NCBI RefSeq assembly: GCF_001613795.1
Contig: NZ_LPVZ01000021.1
Location: forward strand, 1-64,000
Length of the DNA stretch: 64,000 nucleotides
Direction of reading: 5' to 3'
Source: Thalassospira sp. MCCC 1A01148
GTDB taxonomy: Bacteria; Pseudomonadota; Alphaproteobacteria; Rhodospirillales; Thalassospiraceae
Under the pieces are notes generated by a model that did no database searches, had not been told where the DNA came from, and saw only the letters and a list, made by a program, of their open reading frames with translations. Each line of letters begins with the position of its first letter. The first letter of the stretch is position 1. Of this stretch, positions 44,423-54,412 are shown piece after piece. The translations under genes were made by a program, and so were the position numbers.

Positions 44423-45418
44423 CTAGATAATTCCGGCCAGTGGCGAAGATGGATCGGCATATTTCTTTTTGGGCATGCGTCCGGCAAGGAAGGACTCACG
44501 CCCCGCAATGATGGCATGCTTCATTGCGCGCGCCATGCGGATCGGGTCTTTTGCCCCGGCGATGGCGGTATTCATCAAAACACCATCGCAGCCAAGCTCC
44601 ATGGCAACCGCCGCATCCGAAGCAGTCCCGACCCCGGCATCAACCAGCACCGGCACATTGGCGTTTTCCTTGATCAACGCAATATTGACCGGATTGAGGA
44701 TCCCCATGCCCGACCCGATCAGCGAGCCCAGCGGCATGATCGCACAACATCCCATGTCTTCGAGCATCTTGGCCTGAATGGGATCGTCGCTGCAGTAAAC
44801 CATGACATCAAAGCCGTCCTTGATCAGGGCGTCGGCAGCTTTGAGCGTTTCGGGCATATTGGGATAAAGTGTGGCCTGATCGCCAAGCACCTCAAGCTTC
44901 ACCAGATTCCAGCCGCCAGCTTCACGTGCAAGGCGCAGGGTGCGCACCGCATCGTCCGCGGTAAAGCAGCCAGCAGTGTTGGGCAGATAGGTGTATTTCT
45001 TCGGATCGACATAATCGACCAGCATCGGCTGATTTGGATCCGTCAGGTTTACGCGGCGGACGGCAACCGTCACGATTTCAGCACCAGATGCTTCAATCGC
45101 AATTTTGGTTTCTTCGAAATCCTTGTATTTGCCCGTTCCGACCAGCAAACGCGAAGAGAATTTCTTGCCTGCAACGACAAAGCCGTCATCGTCGGCAGCC
45201 GCCAGACCGGTTTCATGTGAACCGCCACCGATGAAGTGGACGATCTCAAACTTGTCACCGTCGGCAAGCGGGGTTTCCCCATAGGCTGTCTTGGGAACGA
45301 TTTCCAGATTGCGCTCAACCGCGACCTTTGTCTGGGCGATTCCCAGTTCGCCAAGAAGTTCGGCAACGTTTTCGGCATTGTCGATGGTGCGGTCTTCGCC
45401 GTTAATCGTCAGACGCAT
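44423..45418 (-). CDS. thiSG: ThiS-ThiG fusion: sulfur carrier plus thiazole synthase
   Basis: A 331-residue fusion. Residues 1-66 are ThiS ([10 protein letters not shown] ... VHFIGGG), whose C-terminal Gly-Gly normally carries the thiocarboxylate. A short linker ([13 protein letters not shown]) leads to ThiG (about 80-331), a TIM barrel with the Schiff-base Lys in NLVKLEV and SDDPIQAK. ThiG joins DXP, dehydroglycine and sulfide to the thiazole of thiamine. Because the Gly-Gly is internal, sulfur loading would need cleavage or another route. Such fusions are known as a family. It is convergent with the dsbA-like gene. No TPP riboswitch is visible upstream. Confidence 0.95.
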   Translation of the reverse strand: MRLTINGEDRTIDNAENVAELLGELGIAQTKVAVERNLEIVPKTAYGETPLADGDKFEIVHFIGGGSHETGLAAADDDGFVVAGKKFSSRLLVGTGKYKDFEETKIAIEASGAEIVTVAVRRVNLTDPNQPMLVDYVDPKKYTYLPNTAGCFTADDAVRTLRLAREAGGWNLVKLEVLGDQATLYPNMPETLKAADALIKDGFDVMVYCSDDPIQAKMLEDMGCCAIMPLGSLIGSGMGILNPVNIALIKENANVPVLVDAGVGTASDAAVAMELGCDGVLMNTAIAGAKDPIRMARAMKHAIIAGRESFLAGRMPKKKYADPSSPLAGII

Positions 45419-45731
45419 CTTTTCGCTTCATCCCTTTGGTATCAAAATCTTCACAATTGCCGCGCAGTATGCGCAGCACGTCCGCCTTAGGCAAGCTGTC
45501 TTGCATGGCTTTTCGCCATTGAGTGTCAGGCCTCCGGTCTTTTCCGGGCATATGCGACCGGATGAGACCACACCGCAATGGCGACTGCAAAGTTGCGTCA
45601 GACTTTAGTCATGTTATAAACGCAACTCCAAATGTTGGGCATGCTGGTCGCTGTCGCTTCGCAGTTCAGACGCTGATTTGACAGTCGAAACACGTTGCGG
45701 GCAGATATGCGACAGATGGTCCGAAGCAAGA
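45419..45731. other. Intergenic region between thiSG and the unknown gene before accB
   Basis: 313 bases between divergent genes. The imperfectly spaced pair GTTGCGT ... ACGCAAC (about 45593-45627) forms a dyad with a TATAAC box inside, possibly a regulated promoter for thiSG. Short open frames here (for example 45402-45590 minus) show no protein-like features. No THI-box conserved segment is seen. Confidence 0.4.
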
Positions 45732-46019
45732 ATGGAAGTGAACGAGTTGACTGGTTTTAGACAAAACCGACAAGAAGACTCTGGCATTCTTGGTAATGCT
45801 AAGGCATATACGCACACATCGGTTGCGATCCTTGATGCTTTCGCCAAATCGACCACGGCGAAACTCGGGATTCATCTGTCCAACATTCAAAAGCGGAATG
45901 CATTCAGACACGACACATACGTCTCGAAAGCTTTACACGGCATGATCTATGGCTTTGGCTCCCGGAGCAACAATGACGCCCTGGATGCCATGCGCGGATT
46001 GATCCACACACCATCATAA
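45732..46019 (+). CDS. Possible small protein of unknown function upstream of accB
   Basis: An open frame of 95 residues (MEVNELTGFRQNRQED...) ending 10 nt before accB. It has no strong ribosome site, an in-frame TTG at 45678 as alternative start, and codon choice less biased than neighbours. I recognise no domain. In many alphaproteobacteria aroQ precedes accB; here this frame takes that place and has no resemblance to AroQ. It could also be part of a long accB leader. Confidence 0.4.
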   Translation: MEVNELTGFRQNRQEDSGILGNAKAYTHTSVAILDAFAKSTTAKLGIHLSNIQKRNAFRHDTYVSKALHGMIYGFGSRSNNDALDAMRGLIHTPS

Positions 46020-46029
46020 AGATATCGAA

Positions 46030-46482
46030 ATGAGCAAGTTCAACATCGACAATGACGCCATTCGCCAGCTCGCAGAGCTGCTGGACGACACCAATCTGAC
46101 CGAAATTGAAGTTGCCGCAGGTGACAACCGTATTCGCGTCGCCCGTCAGGGCACCATGGTTGCTGCTGCTCCGGCCGCACCCGCTGCTGCGCCGGCACAG
46201 GCGGCTGCGGCACCGGCTACTGCCGCACCGGCAGATGCAGGTGCGCATCCGGGCGCTGTCAAGTCGCCGATGGTCGGCGTTGTTTACTTCGCACCGGAAC
46301 CGGGCGCTGCACCGTTCATCTCGGTCGGCTCCAGCGTAAGCGAAGGCCAGACCCTGATGCTGATCGAGGCTATGAAAACCTTCAACCCGATCCGCGCACC
46401 GAAATCGGGCAAGGTCACCCAGATTATCGCGACCGACGGCCACCCGGTCGAATATGACGAGCCGCTGGTCATTATTGAATAA
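46030..46482 (+). CDS. accB: Biotin carboxyl carrier protein of acetyl-CoA carboxylase
   Basis: A 150-residue carrier that swings carboxybiotin between AccC and AccAD in the first step of fatty-acid synthesis. An N-terminal helical part is followed by an Ala/Pro linker (about 44-72) and the biotinyl domain, with the target Lys116 in EAMKTFNP. The usual AMKM/AMKL is AMKT here, an allowed variant. It sits 17 nt before accC. Confidence 0.97.
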   Translation: MSKFNIDNDAIRQLAELLDDTNLTEIEVAAGDNRIRVARQGTMVAAAPAAPAAAPAQAAAAPATAAPADAGAHPGAVKSPMVGVVYFAPEPGAAPFISVGSSVSEGQTLMLIEAMKTFNPIRAPKSGKVTQIIATDGHPVEYDEPLVIIE

Positions 46483-46499
46483 GTCGGGGTATCAACCGC

Positions 46500-47849
46500 A
46501 TGTTCGACAAAATCCTGATTGCCAACCGTGGTGAGATCGCGCTGCGTATTCAGCGCGCCTGCCGCGAAATGGGCATCAAAACTGTCGCGGTGCATTCCAC
46601 TGCTGATGCAGACGCCATGCATGTGCGTCTGGCCGACGAATCGGTTTGCATCGGCCCGGCAGCATCCAAAGACAGCTATCTGAATATTCCGGCCATTCTT
46701 TCGGCGGCTGAAATCACCGGGGCCGAGGCCATCCATCCGGGTTATGGCTTCCTTTCGGAAAGTGCCGATTTTGCTTCCATGGTCGAAGAGCACGGCTTTG
46801 CCTTCATCGGCCCGACGCCGGAACATATCCGCACCATGGGTGACAAGATCACGGCAAAACAAACTGCCGAAAAGCTTGGTATTCCGTGCGTTCCGGGGTC
46901 TGATGGTGAAATCACCACCGTTGACGAAGCCCGCAAATGCGCCAAGGAGATCGGCTATCCGGTCCTGATCAAGGCATCAGGCGGCGGCGGTGGTCGCGGC
47001 ATGAAAGTCGTTGAGCGCGAAGAGGACCTTGCCGAGGCATTTTCCATGACCCGTAAGGAAGCATTGCAGAACTTTGGCAATGCCGCCGTTTACATGGAAA
47101 AGTATCTTGGCAAACCGCGCCACATCGAACTGCAGGTCATTGGTGACATGCATGGTAACGCCGTTCACCTGTTTGAACGCGATTGCTCCTTGCAGCGTCG
47201 TCACCAGAAGGTGCTTGAAGAGGCCCCGTCTCCGACCCTGACGCCGGAAGAACGCGAACGGATCGGCTCCACCGTGGCCAATGCCATGATTGGCATGGGG
47301 TACCGCAATGCCGGCACGATCGAGTTCCTTTATGAAAATGGCGAGTTCTATTTCATTGAAATGAACACCCGCCTTCAGGTGGAACACCCGGTCACCGAAA
47401 TGATTTCCGGTGTTGACCTTGTGCGCGAACAGATCCGGGTTGCGGCCGGTCTTGAACTGTCATTCAAACAGGAAGACCTTGAAATTCATGGTCACGCCAT
47501 TGAATGCCGCATCAATGCCGAAGACCCGCAGACCTTTGTTCCGTCACCGGGCAAGATCAAGGAATACCATGCGCCGGGCGGTCTGGGCGTACGTGTTGAT
47601 AGTGGTATCTATACCGGCTATTCGATCCCGCCCTATTATGACAGCATGATCGCCAAGCTGATTGTCCATGGCCGGGATCGTGAAGAATGCATGATGCGCC
47701 TGCGCCGTGCGCTGGCTGAGTATGCGATTGGCGGCATCAAGACCACCATTCCGCTGCATCAAACCCTTCTTGCCAATCCGGACATCCAGAAAGGGGATTA
47801 CGATATCCACTGGCTGGAAAAGTTCATGGGCATGAATAAAACGCTGTAA
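46500..47849 (+). CDS. accC: Biotin carboxylase AccC
   Basis: A 449-residue ATP-grasp enzyme that carboxylates biotin on AccB using bicarbonate. Motifs include [12 protein letters not shown] at the N-terminus, the glycine-rich ATP loop [28 protein letters not shown] and the C-terminal [16 protein letters not shown]. Length and ends match the family. It forms an operon with accB and ends in a terminator. Confidence 0.98.
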   Translation: MFDKILIANRGEIALRIQRACREMGIKTVAVHSTADADAMHVRLADESVCIGPAASKDSYLNIPAILSAAEITGAEAIHPGYGFLSESADFASMVEEHGFAFIGPTPEHIRTMGDKITAKQTAEKLGIPCVPGSDGEITTVDEARKCAKEIGYPVLIKASGGGGGRGMKVVEREEDLAEAFSMTRKEALQNFGNAAVYMEKYLGKPRHIELQVIGDMHGNAVHLFERDCSLQRRHQKVLEEAPSPTLTPEERERIGSTVANAMIGMGYRNAGTIEFLYENGEFYFIEMNTRLQVEHPVTEMISGVDLVREQIRVAAGLELSFKQEDLEIHGHAIECRINAEDPQTFVPSPGKIKEYHAPGGLGVRVDSGIYTGYSIPPYYDSMIAKLIVHGRDREECMMRLRRALAEYAIGGIKTTIPLHQTLLANPDIQKGDYDIHWLEKFMGMNKTL

Positions 47850-47869
47850 TCAGTGTTTTGGCAGATTTC

Positions 47870-47899
47870 AAACGGGAACCTTCGGGTTCCCGTTTTTTT
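47870..47899 (+). terminator. Terminator after accC
   Basis: AACGGGAACC and GGTTCCCGTT close a TTCG tetraloop (47871-47880, 47885-47894), then a run of Ts. A UUCG-capped stem is especially stable. Confidence 0.92.
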
Positions 47900-48052
47900 G
47901 TCTGATGTGCTCATCAAACTGTTAATCTGACTTCCCTATAATCGGGGATGGGTTCAGACTGGGCTGTGTGACAACCTTGTCGGAACCGGCCGGGTAACTC
48001 ATATGTAAACAGACACCAGACACACAGGAACAGAGCAATTATCACTGCGATC

Positions 48053-48718
48053 ATGTCAAACCAGCTGACCCCTGATCTTTTGATCCGAGCCTATTCCGTC
48101 GGCCTGTTCCCTATGGCCGAAAGCCACGACGATCCAACGCTTTACTGGATTGATCCGGAATGGCGCGGCATCCTGCCGCTTGACGGGTTTCATGTCCCGC
48201 GCAGCCTGCGCAAGGCCGTGCGCAAGGGTACTTATAAAATCCATGTCGACCGCGCCTTCCCGGATGTAATTCGCGCCTGTGCAGAACCCACCGACACCCG
48301 CGATGACACATGGATCAACAGCAACATCCTTGATGCCTATTGCGCGCTTCACAAGATGGGCTGCGCCCATTCAATCGAAGCATGGAAGGACGGGGAACTG
48401 GTTGGTGGTCTGTATGGTGTTAGTCTGGGTAAGGCATTTTTTGGTGAAAGCATGTTTTCGCGTGCAACCAACGCCTCAAAGGTGGCATTGGTCCATCTGG
48501 TTGCGCTGATGCGCCAAGGTGGCTACAGCCTGCTTGATACGCAATTTGTAAATGATCACCTCAAGCAGTTCGGGGTCGAGGAAATCCCGCGCGAACGTTA
48601 TCGCAACGAACTGGCCAAGGCCCTGACGGGACGCGCGAAACTTCCGTTTGAAGTTGATCCGGAAATCCTTGAAGAAACACTGATGGGCGACCATCGTTCG
48701 CTTGGTTCCACGCCCTGA
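48053..48718 (+). CDS. aat: Leucyl/phenylalanyl-tRNA--protein transferase
   Basis: A 221-residue enzyme adding Leu or Phe to proteins that begin with Arg or Lys, creating N-degrons. Family motifs are LLIRAYSVGLFPMAE, YWIDPEWRGILPLD, the core GVSLGKAFFGESMFS and LLDTQFVNDHLKQFG. The degradation arm, clpS and clpA, is also in this window (55.6-58.2 kb). A GNAT gene follows 43 nt later. Confidence 0.97.
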   Translation: MSNQLTPDLLIRAYSVGLFPMAESHDDPTLYWIDPEWRGILPLDGFHVPRSLRKAVRKGTYKIHVDRAFPDVIRACAEPTDTRDDTWINSNILDAYCALHKMGCAHSIEAWKDGELVGGLYGVSLGKAFFGESMFSRATNASKVALVHLVALMRQGGYSLLDTQFVNDHLKQFGVEEIPRERYRNELAKALTGRAKLPFEVDPEILEETLMGDHRSLGSTP

Positions 48719-48761
48719 TTTCAAACCCCAAAGATACCCCCCCACCAGAACGAGTCCACCA

Positions 48762-49244
48762 ATGCAAATCCGCCCTGCTACCCAAGACGACATCCCTGCC
48801 GTTCTTGATATCGTCGCCCCGATCCTGCGCGCTGGCGACACCTATGCCATTGATACCGACATGACCGATGATGACGTGATCGCCTACTGGATGGGCAAGG
48901 ACAAGGTGACACTGGTGGCAGAAGAAGACGGCGCGGTCGTTGGCACCTATTACATCCGCCAGAACCAGGGCGGCGGTGGATCGCATGTTTGTAATTGCGG
49001 CTATATGACCGCACCGGCAGCAAGTGGACGCGGGATTGCACGACGCATGTGTGAAGACTCGCTCCTGCGTGCCAAGGATTTGGGGTACCGTGCGATGCAG
49101 TTCAACTTCGTGATCGCCAGCAATGCCGCCGCCGTTCACCTGTGGCCGCAACTGGGCTTTGAGATTGTCGGTCGTCTGCCCGGTGCCTTCATGCACCCGA
49201 CCCTGGGTGAAACCGACGCACTGGTAATGTATCGCAAGCTCTAG
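48762..49244 (+). CDS. GNAT-family N-acetyltransferase
   Basis: A 160-residue acetyltransferase. The acetyl-CoA loop reads ASGRGIARRMCEDSLL, with FNFVIASNAAAVHLWPQLGF as the C-terminal GNAT segment. It resembles phosphinothricin-type acetyltransferases, but the substrate is unknown. The start at ATG 48762 is supported by the N-terminus MQIRPATQDDIPAV. It follows aat closely and may be co-transcribed. Confidence 0.9.
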   Translation: MQIRPATQDDIPAVLDIVAPILRAGDTYAIDTDMTDDDVIAYWMGKDKVTLVAEEDGAVVGTYYIRQNQGGGGSHVCNCGYMTAPAASGRGIARRMCEDSLLRAKDLGYRAMQFNFVIASNAAAVHLWPQLGFEIVGRLPGAFMHPTLGETDALVMYRKL

Positions 49245-49266
49245 ACCGGCGGATTTCCGAGAAACA

Positions 49267-49300
49267 AAAAGGGCGGGAACCTTCTGGCCCCCGCCCTTTA
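49267..49300 (+). terminator. Terminator between GNAT gene and serA
   Basis: AAAGGGCGGG pairs with CCCGCCCTTT around a loop of about 11 nt between convergent genes; A-rich before and T-rich after. Confidence 0.8.
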
Positions 49301-49326
49301 TCATTTGAAAACCGAGTCTGTTCGCA

Positions 49327-50568
49327 TCAGAACAGGAAGCGGACACGAAGCGTGCCTTCGATCCCGGAGAGTTCCTTGCGAACGCCCTCGCCCGGTTTGA
49401 TTTCCTCGTCGACCTCGACCACCACATAACCAACGCCACCTTCGGAACGCAGGTACTGGCCGCTGATGTTGATGCCACGACGGGCAAACACATCGTTGAT
49501 TTTCAGCAGCACACCCGGCACGTTGCGGTGAATATGCATGAAGCGGGTATGGGTGCGATCCTTGACCGGCAGCGACACTTCCGGGAAGTTCACGGCACCA
49601 AGGGTCGAACCATTATCGGAATAGGTGATCAGTTTGTCGGCTACCTCGATCCCGATATTTTCCTGTGCTTCCTGGGTAGAACCACCGATATGCGGGGTCA
49701 GGATGACGTTGCTCATGCCGCGCAGCGGGCTTTCGAACTGCTCGTCCTTGCCTGCGGGTTCAACCGGGAACACGTCAATCGCTGCACCTGCCAGATGACC
49801 GCTTTCAAGCGCAGCAGCCAGATCTTCGATCACGATGACATTGCCGCGTGCGGCATTGATCAAATGCGCACCTTTTTTCATCTTGGCGATTTCGGTCGCC
49901 GTGATCATGTTCTTGGTCTGATCGTTGGCCGGAACGTGCAGGGAAACCACATCGGACTTCTCAAGCAGTTCATCCATCGACGAGCAGGAATTGGCATTCC
50001 CCATGGCCAGTTTGTTGACCACGTCAAAGTAAATCACGTTCATGCCAAGCGATTCCGCAAGCACCGAAAGCTGCGAACCGATATGGCCATAGCCGATAAT
50101 ACCCAAAGTCTTGCCGCGTGCCTCGTATGAGCCATGGGCATTTTTCAGCCAATCGCCTTCATGGGCGGCAGCGTTACGCTTGGGAATACCACGCAGCAGC
50201 ATGATGATCTGTCCCAGCACCAGTTCGGCCACCGAACGGGTATTGGAATACGGCGCGTTAAACACCGGAATGCCGCGCATCGCCGCAGCCTGCAGATCCA
50301 CCTGATTGGTACCGATGCAGAAACAGCCAATCGAAGTCAGCTTGGATGCAGCATCAATAACGTCTTCGGTCAGTTTGGTGCGGGAACGAATGCCCAAAAA
50401 GTGCGCTTCGGAGACAACGGACTTCAGTTCGTCGGCATCAAGCGCAGCAGGGTAATGGTCGACATTAGAGTAGCCGGCCTCTTTGAACATCTTTACAGCG
50501 TTTTCATGGATTCCTTCGAGCAGGACAACCTTGATCTTGTCCTTCTCCAACGAAAGTTTGCTGTTCAC
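49327..50568 (-). CDS. serA: D-3-phosphoglycerate dehydrogenase
   Basis: A 413-residue enzyme for the first step of serine synthesis. The NAD-binding loop is GIIGYGHIGSQL; the catalytic trio lies in NAARG (Arg), the Glu of FPVEPAGK and LTPHIGGST (His). A C-terminal ACT domain (about 340-413) suggests serine feedback. The length fits the E. coli-type enzyme. The start is GTG 50568, with AAGGA upstream; the open frame extends to 50658 without homology. Serine feeds CysE, encoded at 10 kb. Confidence 0.96.
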   Translation of the reverse strand: MNSKLSLEKDKIKVVLLEGIHENAVKMFKEAGYSNVDHYPAALDADELKSVVSEAHFLGIRSRTKLTEDVIDAASKLTSIGCFCIGTNQVDLQAAAMRGIPVFNAPYSNTRSVAELVLGQIIMLLRGIPKRNAAAHEGDWLKNAHGSYEARGKTLGIIGYGHIGSQLSVLAESLGMNVIYFDVVNKLAMGNANSCSSMDELLEKSDVVSLHVPANDQTKNMITATEIAKMKKGAHLINAARGNVIVIEDLAAALESGHLAGAAIDVFPVEPAGKDEQFESPLRGMSNVILTPHIGGSTQEAQENIGIEVADKLITYSDNGSTLGAVNFPEVSLPVKDRTHTRFMHIHRNVPGVLLKINDVFARRGINISGQYLRSEGGVGYVVVEVDEEIKPGEGVRKELSGIEGTLRVRFLF

Positions 50569-50818
50569 GGCGCACCATCCTTTTCTTCGCGAGGGCGACA
50601 CGGGAAAATTCCCGAGCCGTTTTGTGTCTTCAAACCGTTTCCAAACGGTCTGTGGCACAATGAAATAGGACCTAGAGGCGCTTCCGTCAAAGGCTTTCCC
50701 TTGCGTAAATGTGCATTGCGCCTATCTTCTGAACGCATATACCAGCTATTGCGTATAAGATTCAGGCCCCTTTGATGGGTCGATGACATCCATTTGAACC
50801 CGCTTCGGGAAGCATGTT

Positions 50819-51985
50819 TTGCCTGTCGAAATCAGAACCGTCACCGATATTCATCAAATCGGACAAACAAACTGGGACAAGTGCGCCGGGGCCGACAACC
50901 CTTTTGTCAGCTTTGCGTTCTTGTCGGCAATGGAAGACAGCGGCTCTACCACGGCCGAAACCGGCTGGCAGCCCTTCCATTTGGTCGCAGAGGACGACAC
51001 AGGTGCGGTAATCGGGATTGTGCCGCTTTACGTGAAGGCCCATTCGTATGGCGAATATGTTTTCGACTGGGCGTGGGCAGAAGCTTATGAACGGGCCGGC
51101 GGGCGATACTATCCGAAGCTGCAATCAGCTGTGCCATTCTCTCCCGTGCCTGGTCCACGGCTGCTTGTTGCCAACGACCAGCCCGATCCCGGTGCTGTAC
51201 GCAATGCCTTGATCAACGGCCTGACGATTTTGCCCGAAAAGCTGGGCATGGCGACCTTGCATGTCACATTTTGCAGCGAAGATGAAAGCAAGCAAATGGC
51301 GCAAGCAGGTTTTCTGGGGCGCATCGGCATGCAGTATCATTGGCGCAACCGCGATTATCAGAATTTCGATGATTTTCTGGGTGCCCTGAATTCGCGAAAA
51401 CGCAAGAACCTGCGCAAGGAGCGCAAACAGGTTCTTGAGGCCGGGTACAGCTTTAAGGCGCTGCGTGGTGATGACCTTAAAGCCCATCATTGGGACCGGT
51501 TTTATCACTTTTATCACGACACAACTGACCGCAAATGGGGTCAGGCTTACCTCACCCGTGATTTCTTTGAACTGCTTCATGATCGCATGCGTGATCGCAC
51601 TGTGCTGGTCTGTGCGTTCAATGACGGTGAAATGGTTGCCGGGGCCCTGAACATGATCGGTTCGGAAACGCTCTACGGGCGCAATTGGGGAACAGTGGAC
51701 CGTACCCCGCTTCTGCATTTCGAAACCTGTTACTATCAAGCAATCGATATCGCAATTGAACACGGCCTGAAAACGGTCGAAGCCGGCGCGCAGGGCGAAC
51801 ATAAAATTCAGCGCGGCTACGAACCGGTGATCACCCATTCAGCCCACCTGATTGCGGATCCGGGATTGAAGCGCGCTGTTGCACAGTTTTTGACCCAGGA
51901 ACAGAATCATATCGCCCAGGATCGTGCATATATCCTGTCCGAACACAGCCCCTACCGGCAAGACAACCCGGCGCCAAAGACCTGA
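50819..51985 (+). CDS. COG3146/DUF482 GNAT-like protein
   Basis: A 388-residue protein of the DUF482/COG3146 family (labelled 'peptidogalycan biosynthesis/recognition' in databases), with a double GNAT-like fold as in FemAB-type enzymes. Landmarks are WDKCAGADNPFVSFAFL, DWAWAEAYERAGGRYYPKLQ, LNSRKRKNLRKERK and GAQGEHKIQRGYEP. Its substrate is unknown. The start is TTG 50819, with GGGAAG 7 nt upstream. It diverges from serA. Confidence 0.88.
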   Translation: MPVEIRTVTDIHQIGQTNWDKCAGADNPFVSFAFLSAMEDSGSTTAETGWQPFHLVAEDDTGAVIGIVPLYVKAHSYGEYVFDWAWAEAYERAGGRYYPKLQSAVPFSPVPGPRLLVANDQPDPGAVRNALINGLTILPEKLGMATLHVTFCSEDESKQMAQAGFLGRIGMQYHWRNRDYQNFDDFLGALNSRKRKNLRKERKQVLEAGYSFKALRGDDLKAHHWDRFYHFYHDTTDRKWGQAYLTRDFFELLHDRMRDRTVLVCAFNDGEMVAGALNMIGSETLYGRNWGTVDRTPLLHFETCYYQAIDIAIEHGLKTVEAGAQGEHKIQRGYEPVITHSAHLIADPGLKRAVAQFLTQEQNHIAQDRAYILSEHSPYRQDNPAPKT

Positions 51986-52000
51986 GGCACACAGCCCGCA

Positions 52001-52029
52001 TAAAAAAAAGCGCGGGGAAATCCCCGCGC
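52001..52029 (-). terminator. Terminator after the chemoreceptor gene
   Basis: Stem GCGCGGGGA/TCCCCGCGC (52010-52018 with 52021-52029), followed on the minus strand by eight Ts (52009-52002). It ends the Cache-MCP transcript. Confidence 0.9.
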
Positions 52030-52054
52030 CCTCTTCAATGACACATGCAGAATG

Positions 52055-53737
52055 TCAAACGGCCCTGACGTCATCAAGGAAGCCATTGACGTGACTGCGC
52101 AATTCGTCGTTCGCGGCCGCCAGTCGACCAACACTGTCAAGCTGGCCGTTGGATAGATCACCACTTTCTGTGGTGGCCGTTGCAACACTTTTGACAGCAT
52201 TCGAGATCGCAACGTTACCGTTTGCCGCACCTTCGACGCTGCGTGATATTTCTTCGGTCGCAGCGCCCTGCTCTTCCACTGCACTGGCGACGACAGCCAT
52301 CAGTTCGTCAATTTTATTGATGGTGTCGGCAAAGCCACGCACAGCCTCGGAAGCAGCACCGGTTTCACTTTGCATCTCGGCAATTTTCGCCGTGATCTGC
52401 TCGGTTGCTTTCACGGTTTGCGAAGCCAGGTTTTTAACTTCACCGGCCACAACGGCAAAGCCTTTGCCCGCTTCACCGGCACGGGCCGATTCAATGGTCG
52501 CATTCAAAGCCAAGAGATTGGTTTGATCAGCAATATCACTGATCAGGTTGACAACCTCGCCAACGCTGTGTGCTGCGTCATTGAGTCTGTCGACACGCTC
52601 GTTTGTGCGTTCGGTCTCGCCAACGGCAATCTGGGTAATCTCGGTGACACGTGCAATCTGTGACGAGATTTCCGAAATCGAGGCTGACAACTGTGCGGTT
52701 GCAGACGCCACGGTTTCGATATTCGATGAGGACTCCTGAGCCTGTTCGGCAACGTCCTGAGCATCCTGGTTGGCGCGTTGAGCATGTGAGGTCAGCGTTT
52801 CAGATGCCGAACGGACATCATCAAGTGCTGCATTCACTGCCTGCAGAACATCCTGGATCTTTTCATCAAAGCCCTTGGTGAGGGTTCCCATTTTCTTACT
52901 GCGTTCAACCTGACGCTGGGCTTCGATTTTTTCCTGCTCAGCCATACGTGCACGTTCGCGGGCATTTTCGCGGAACACTTCAAGTGACTTGGCCATCGCA
53001 CCCACTTCATCGGTTCGCTTCATATCAAGCGTTTCGATATCAAGGTTGCCAGAGGCAAGGCTGCTCATGGCTTCGGTCATTTTGCGGATCGGCGTTGCAA
53101 TCATGCGCGAAAGCGTTCCGCCAAACAGCACGGCCATGGCGATCAGAAGGATCACCCCGACACCCAGCGTAATCTGGAAGATGCGCATTGCTTGTGCGAC
53201 TTCGGCCTCAACATCAAGGACCAGCTGATCAATGCTTTTCGCAAGTTCACCAGCGATGATCGTGATCTTGTCGGCCACTTCACGCGGTTCACCGGATGCC
53301 TCGATCGCGCGGGCATGGTTAACCGTCAGATAATGCCGCATCAATTCCGACTGCTCGGCAGCGATTTCTTCCCAACGGTCAATTGCGGCGTCCATGTCTT
53401 CGATCAGAGCCGCAACTTCCGGGTTGATGACTTCGTAGGCCTTCAGAACATCCGTCTGACTGTCGATTTCCTCAAGCGAGGATTCGTAGCCCGCAAGACC
53501 GGCACGATCACCTGTCGTCAGAAAATAGATAAGTTCCTGACGCGCAACCAAATAAGCGCGATCAAGGTCGCGGTAATCGCGTTCAAATTCGGAAAGGTAG
53601 TCGCGCTGCTCATTCGCGCTGTTGACTTTCATGGTAGCAAATACACCCGCGCCAGCGACCATCAGGATCACAGCGATCATAACAGTGAAGCATGTGACCA
53701 ATTTGGCGGGGATAGAGAGGTTCTTGAAAAATCTCAT
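52055..53737 (-). CDS. Methyl-accepting chemotaxis protein
   Basis: A 560-residue chemoreceptor. Transmembrane helix 1 (about 12-33) and helix 2 (about 187-210) enclose a helical periplasmic domain of about 150 residues, of 4-helix-bundle/CHASE3 type. A HAMP linker follows (about 210-262), then the signalling coiled coil with the conserved tip DIADQTNLLALNATIESARA that binds CheA and CheW. GGGAGAAA lies before ATG 53737. It starts 11 nt after the gene for a secreted Cache-type protein, so both are made together. Confidence 0.94.
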   Translation of the reverse strand: MRFFKNLSIPAKLVTCFTVMIAVILMVAGAGVFATMKVNSANEQRDYLSEFERDYRDLDRAYLVARQELIYFLTTGDRAGLAGYESSLEEIDSQTDVLKAYEVINPEVAALIEDMDAAIDRWEEIAAEQSELMRHYLTVNHARAIEASGEPREVADKITIIAGELAKSIDQLVLDVEAEVAQAMRIFQITLGVGVILLIAMAVLFGGTLSRMIATPIRKMTEAMSSLASGNLDIETLDMKRTDEVGAMAKSLEVFRENARERARMAEQEKIEAQRQVERSKKMGTLTKGFDEKIQDVLQAVNAALDDVRSASETLTSHAQRANQDAQDVAEQAQESSSNIETVASATAQLSASISEISSQIARVTEITQIAVGETERTNERVDRLNDAAHSVGEVVNLISDIADQTNLLALNATIESARAGEAGKGFAVVAGEVKNLASQTVKATEQITAKIAEMQSETGAASEAVRGFADTINKIDELMAVVASAVEEQGAATEEISRSVEGAANGNVAISNAVKSVATATTESGDLSNGQLDSVGRLAAANDELRSHVNGFLDDVRAV

Positions 53738-53748
53738 CGTATTTCTCC

Positions 53749-54366
53749 CTACAGACCGCGGCGACGCGCGAGCTCGTTCAGATTGACCTCAACGGTCACA
53801 GCGCCAATGGGCTGGCGATCAGAATTGCTCATCGTCATGTTCAACTGCGTACGCCATGAGTCAGAGCCCTCGTTATATTCCGCCTCGTCGATAAAGACGG
53901 CATCGGGACCATTGGGGAATGTGTTCTGGAACTTTGCCTCGTCCCCCTGCCAGAAGTCAGAGGTAATAGAACTTTGACCAACATTCAGGCCAACCGAATC
54001 CATAACGAAGATTTCGGCAAACAACCCGCCGGAGCGGGCTTGTATTTGGGTCAAATAGCTGGAAAGCGGATTGGTCAGGATCGCCGCAACCAGAGGCTGG
54101 TCTTCAGCCTCGCGTTCGGCACGCCATTGTTGGTCTGCGGCATCAATCTGGTCCTGTGTCATATCCTTGCGCAGCTTGTTTTGCGACGTAATCGAAAGTG
54201 ACACAACCGGATTAGCCAACCATTCGCGAATGTCCTGGATCAATTCATCCGTAATGAGCGCATTGGGGTCCCCCGGCAACTCTGCCTTGGCAAAAGCGGC
54301 ATGCGGCAGCGCGAACGTTATCGCTGCAAGCATCCCGGCCAAAGCCACACCACTCTTGGATATCAT
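53749..54366 (-). CDS. Secreted Cache/PDC-like sensor domain protein
   Basis: A 205-residue periplasmic protein with a signal peptide (ALAGMLAAITFALPHAAFA) and no further membrane helix. The centre, FAEIFVMDSVGLNVGQSS followed by TSDFWQGDEAKFQ, has the pattern of Cache (PDC) ligand-binding domains, which usually form the outer part of a receptor. GGGGAG has correct spacing for ATG 54366; a GTG at 54375 would overlap that site. It is encoded 11 nt before an MCP, so it may act as the binding protein for that receptor. The ligand is unknown. Confidence 0.8.
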   Translation of the reverse strand: MISKSGVALAGMLAAITFALPHAAFAKAELPGDPNALITDELIQDIREWLANPVVSLSITSQNKLRKDMTQDQIDAADQQWRAEREAEDQPLVAAILTNPLSSYLTQIQARSGGLFAEIFVMDSVGLNVGQSSITSDFWQGDEAKFQNTFPNGPDAVFIDEAEYNEGSDSWRTQLNMTMSNSDRQPIGAVTVEVNLNELARRRGL

Positions 54367-54412
54367 TCGTTTCACTCCCCAGTCTATGCCATTGGCAACA
54401 GCAAACTACCTG

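Noticed and set aside
45402-45590. 62-codon minus-strand frame overlapping the start of thiSG
   Set aside because: No ribosome site, no protein-like pattern, and it overlaps the thiSG start.
45419-45731. TPP riboswitch upstream of thiSG
   Set aside because: I could not find the conserved CTGAGA-type segment or the second conserved helix on the minus strand.
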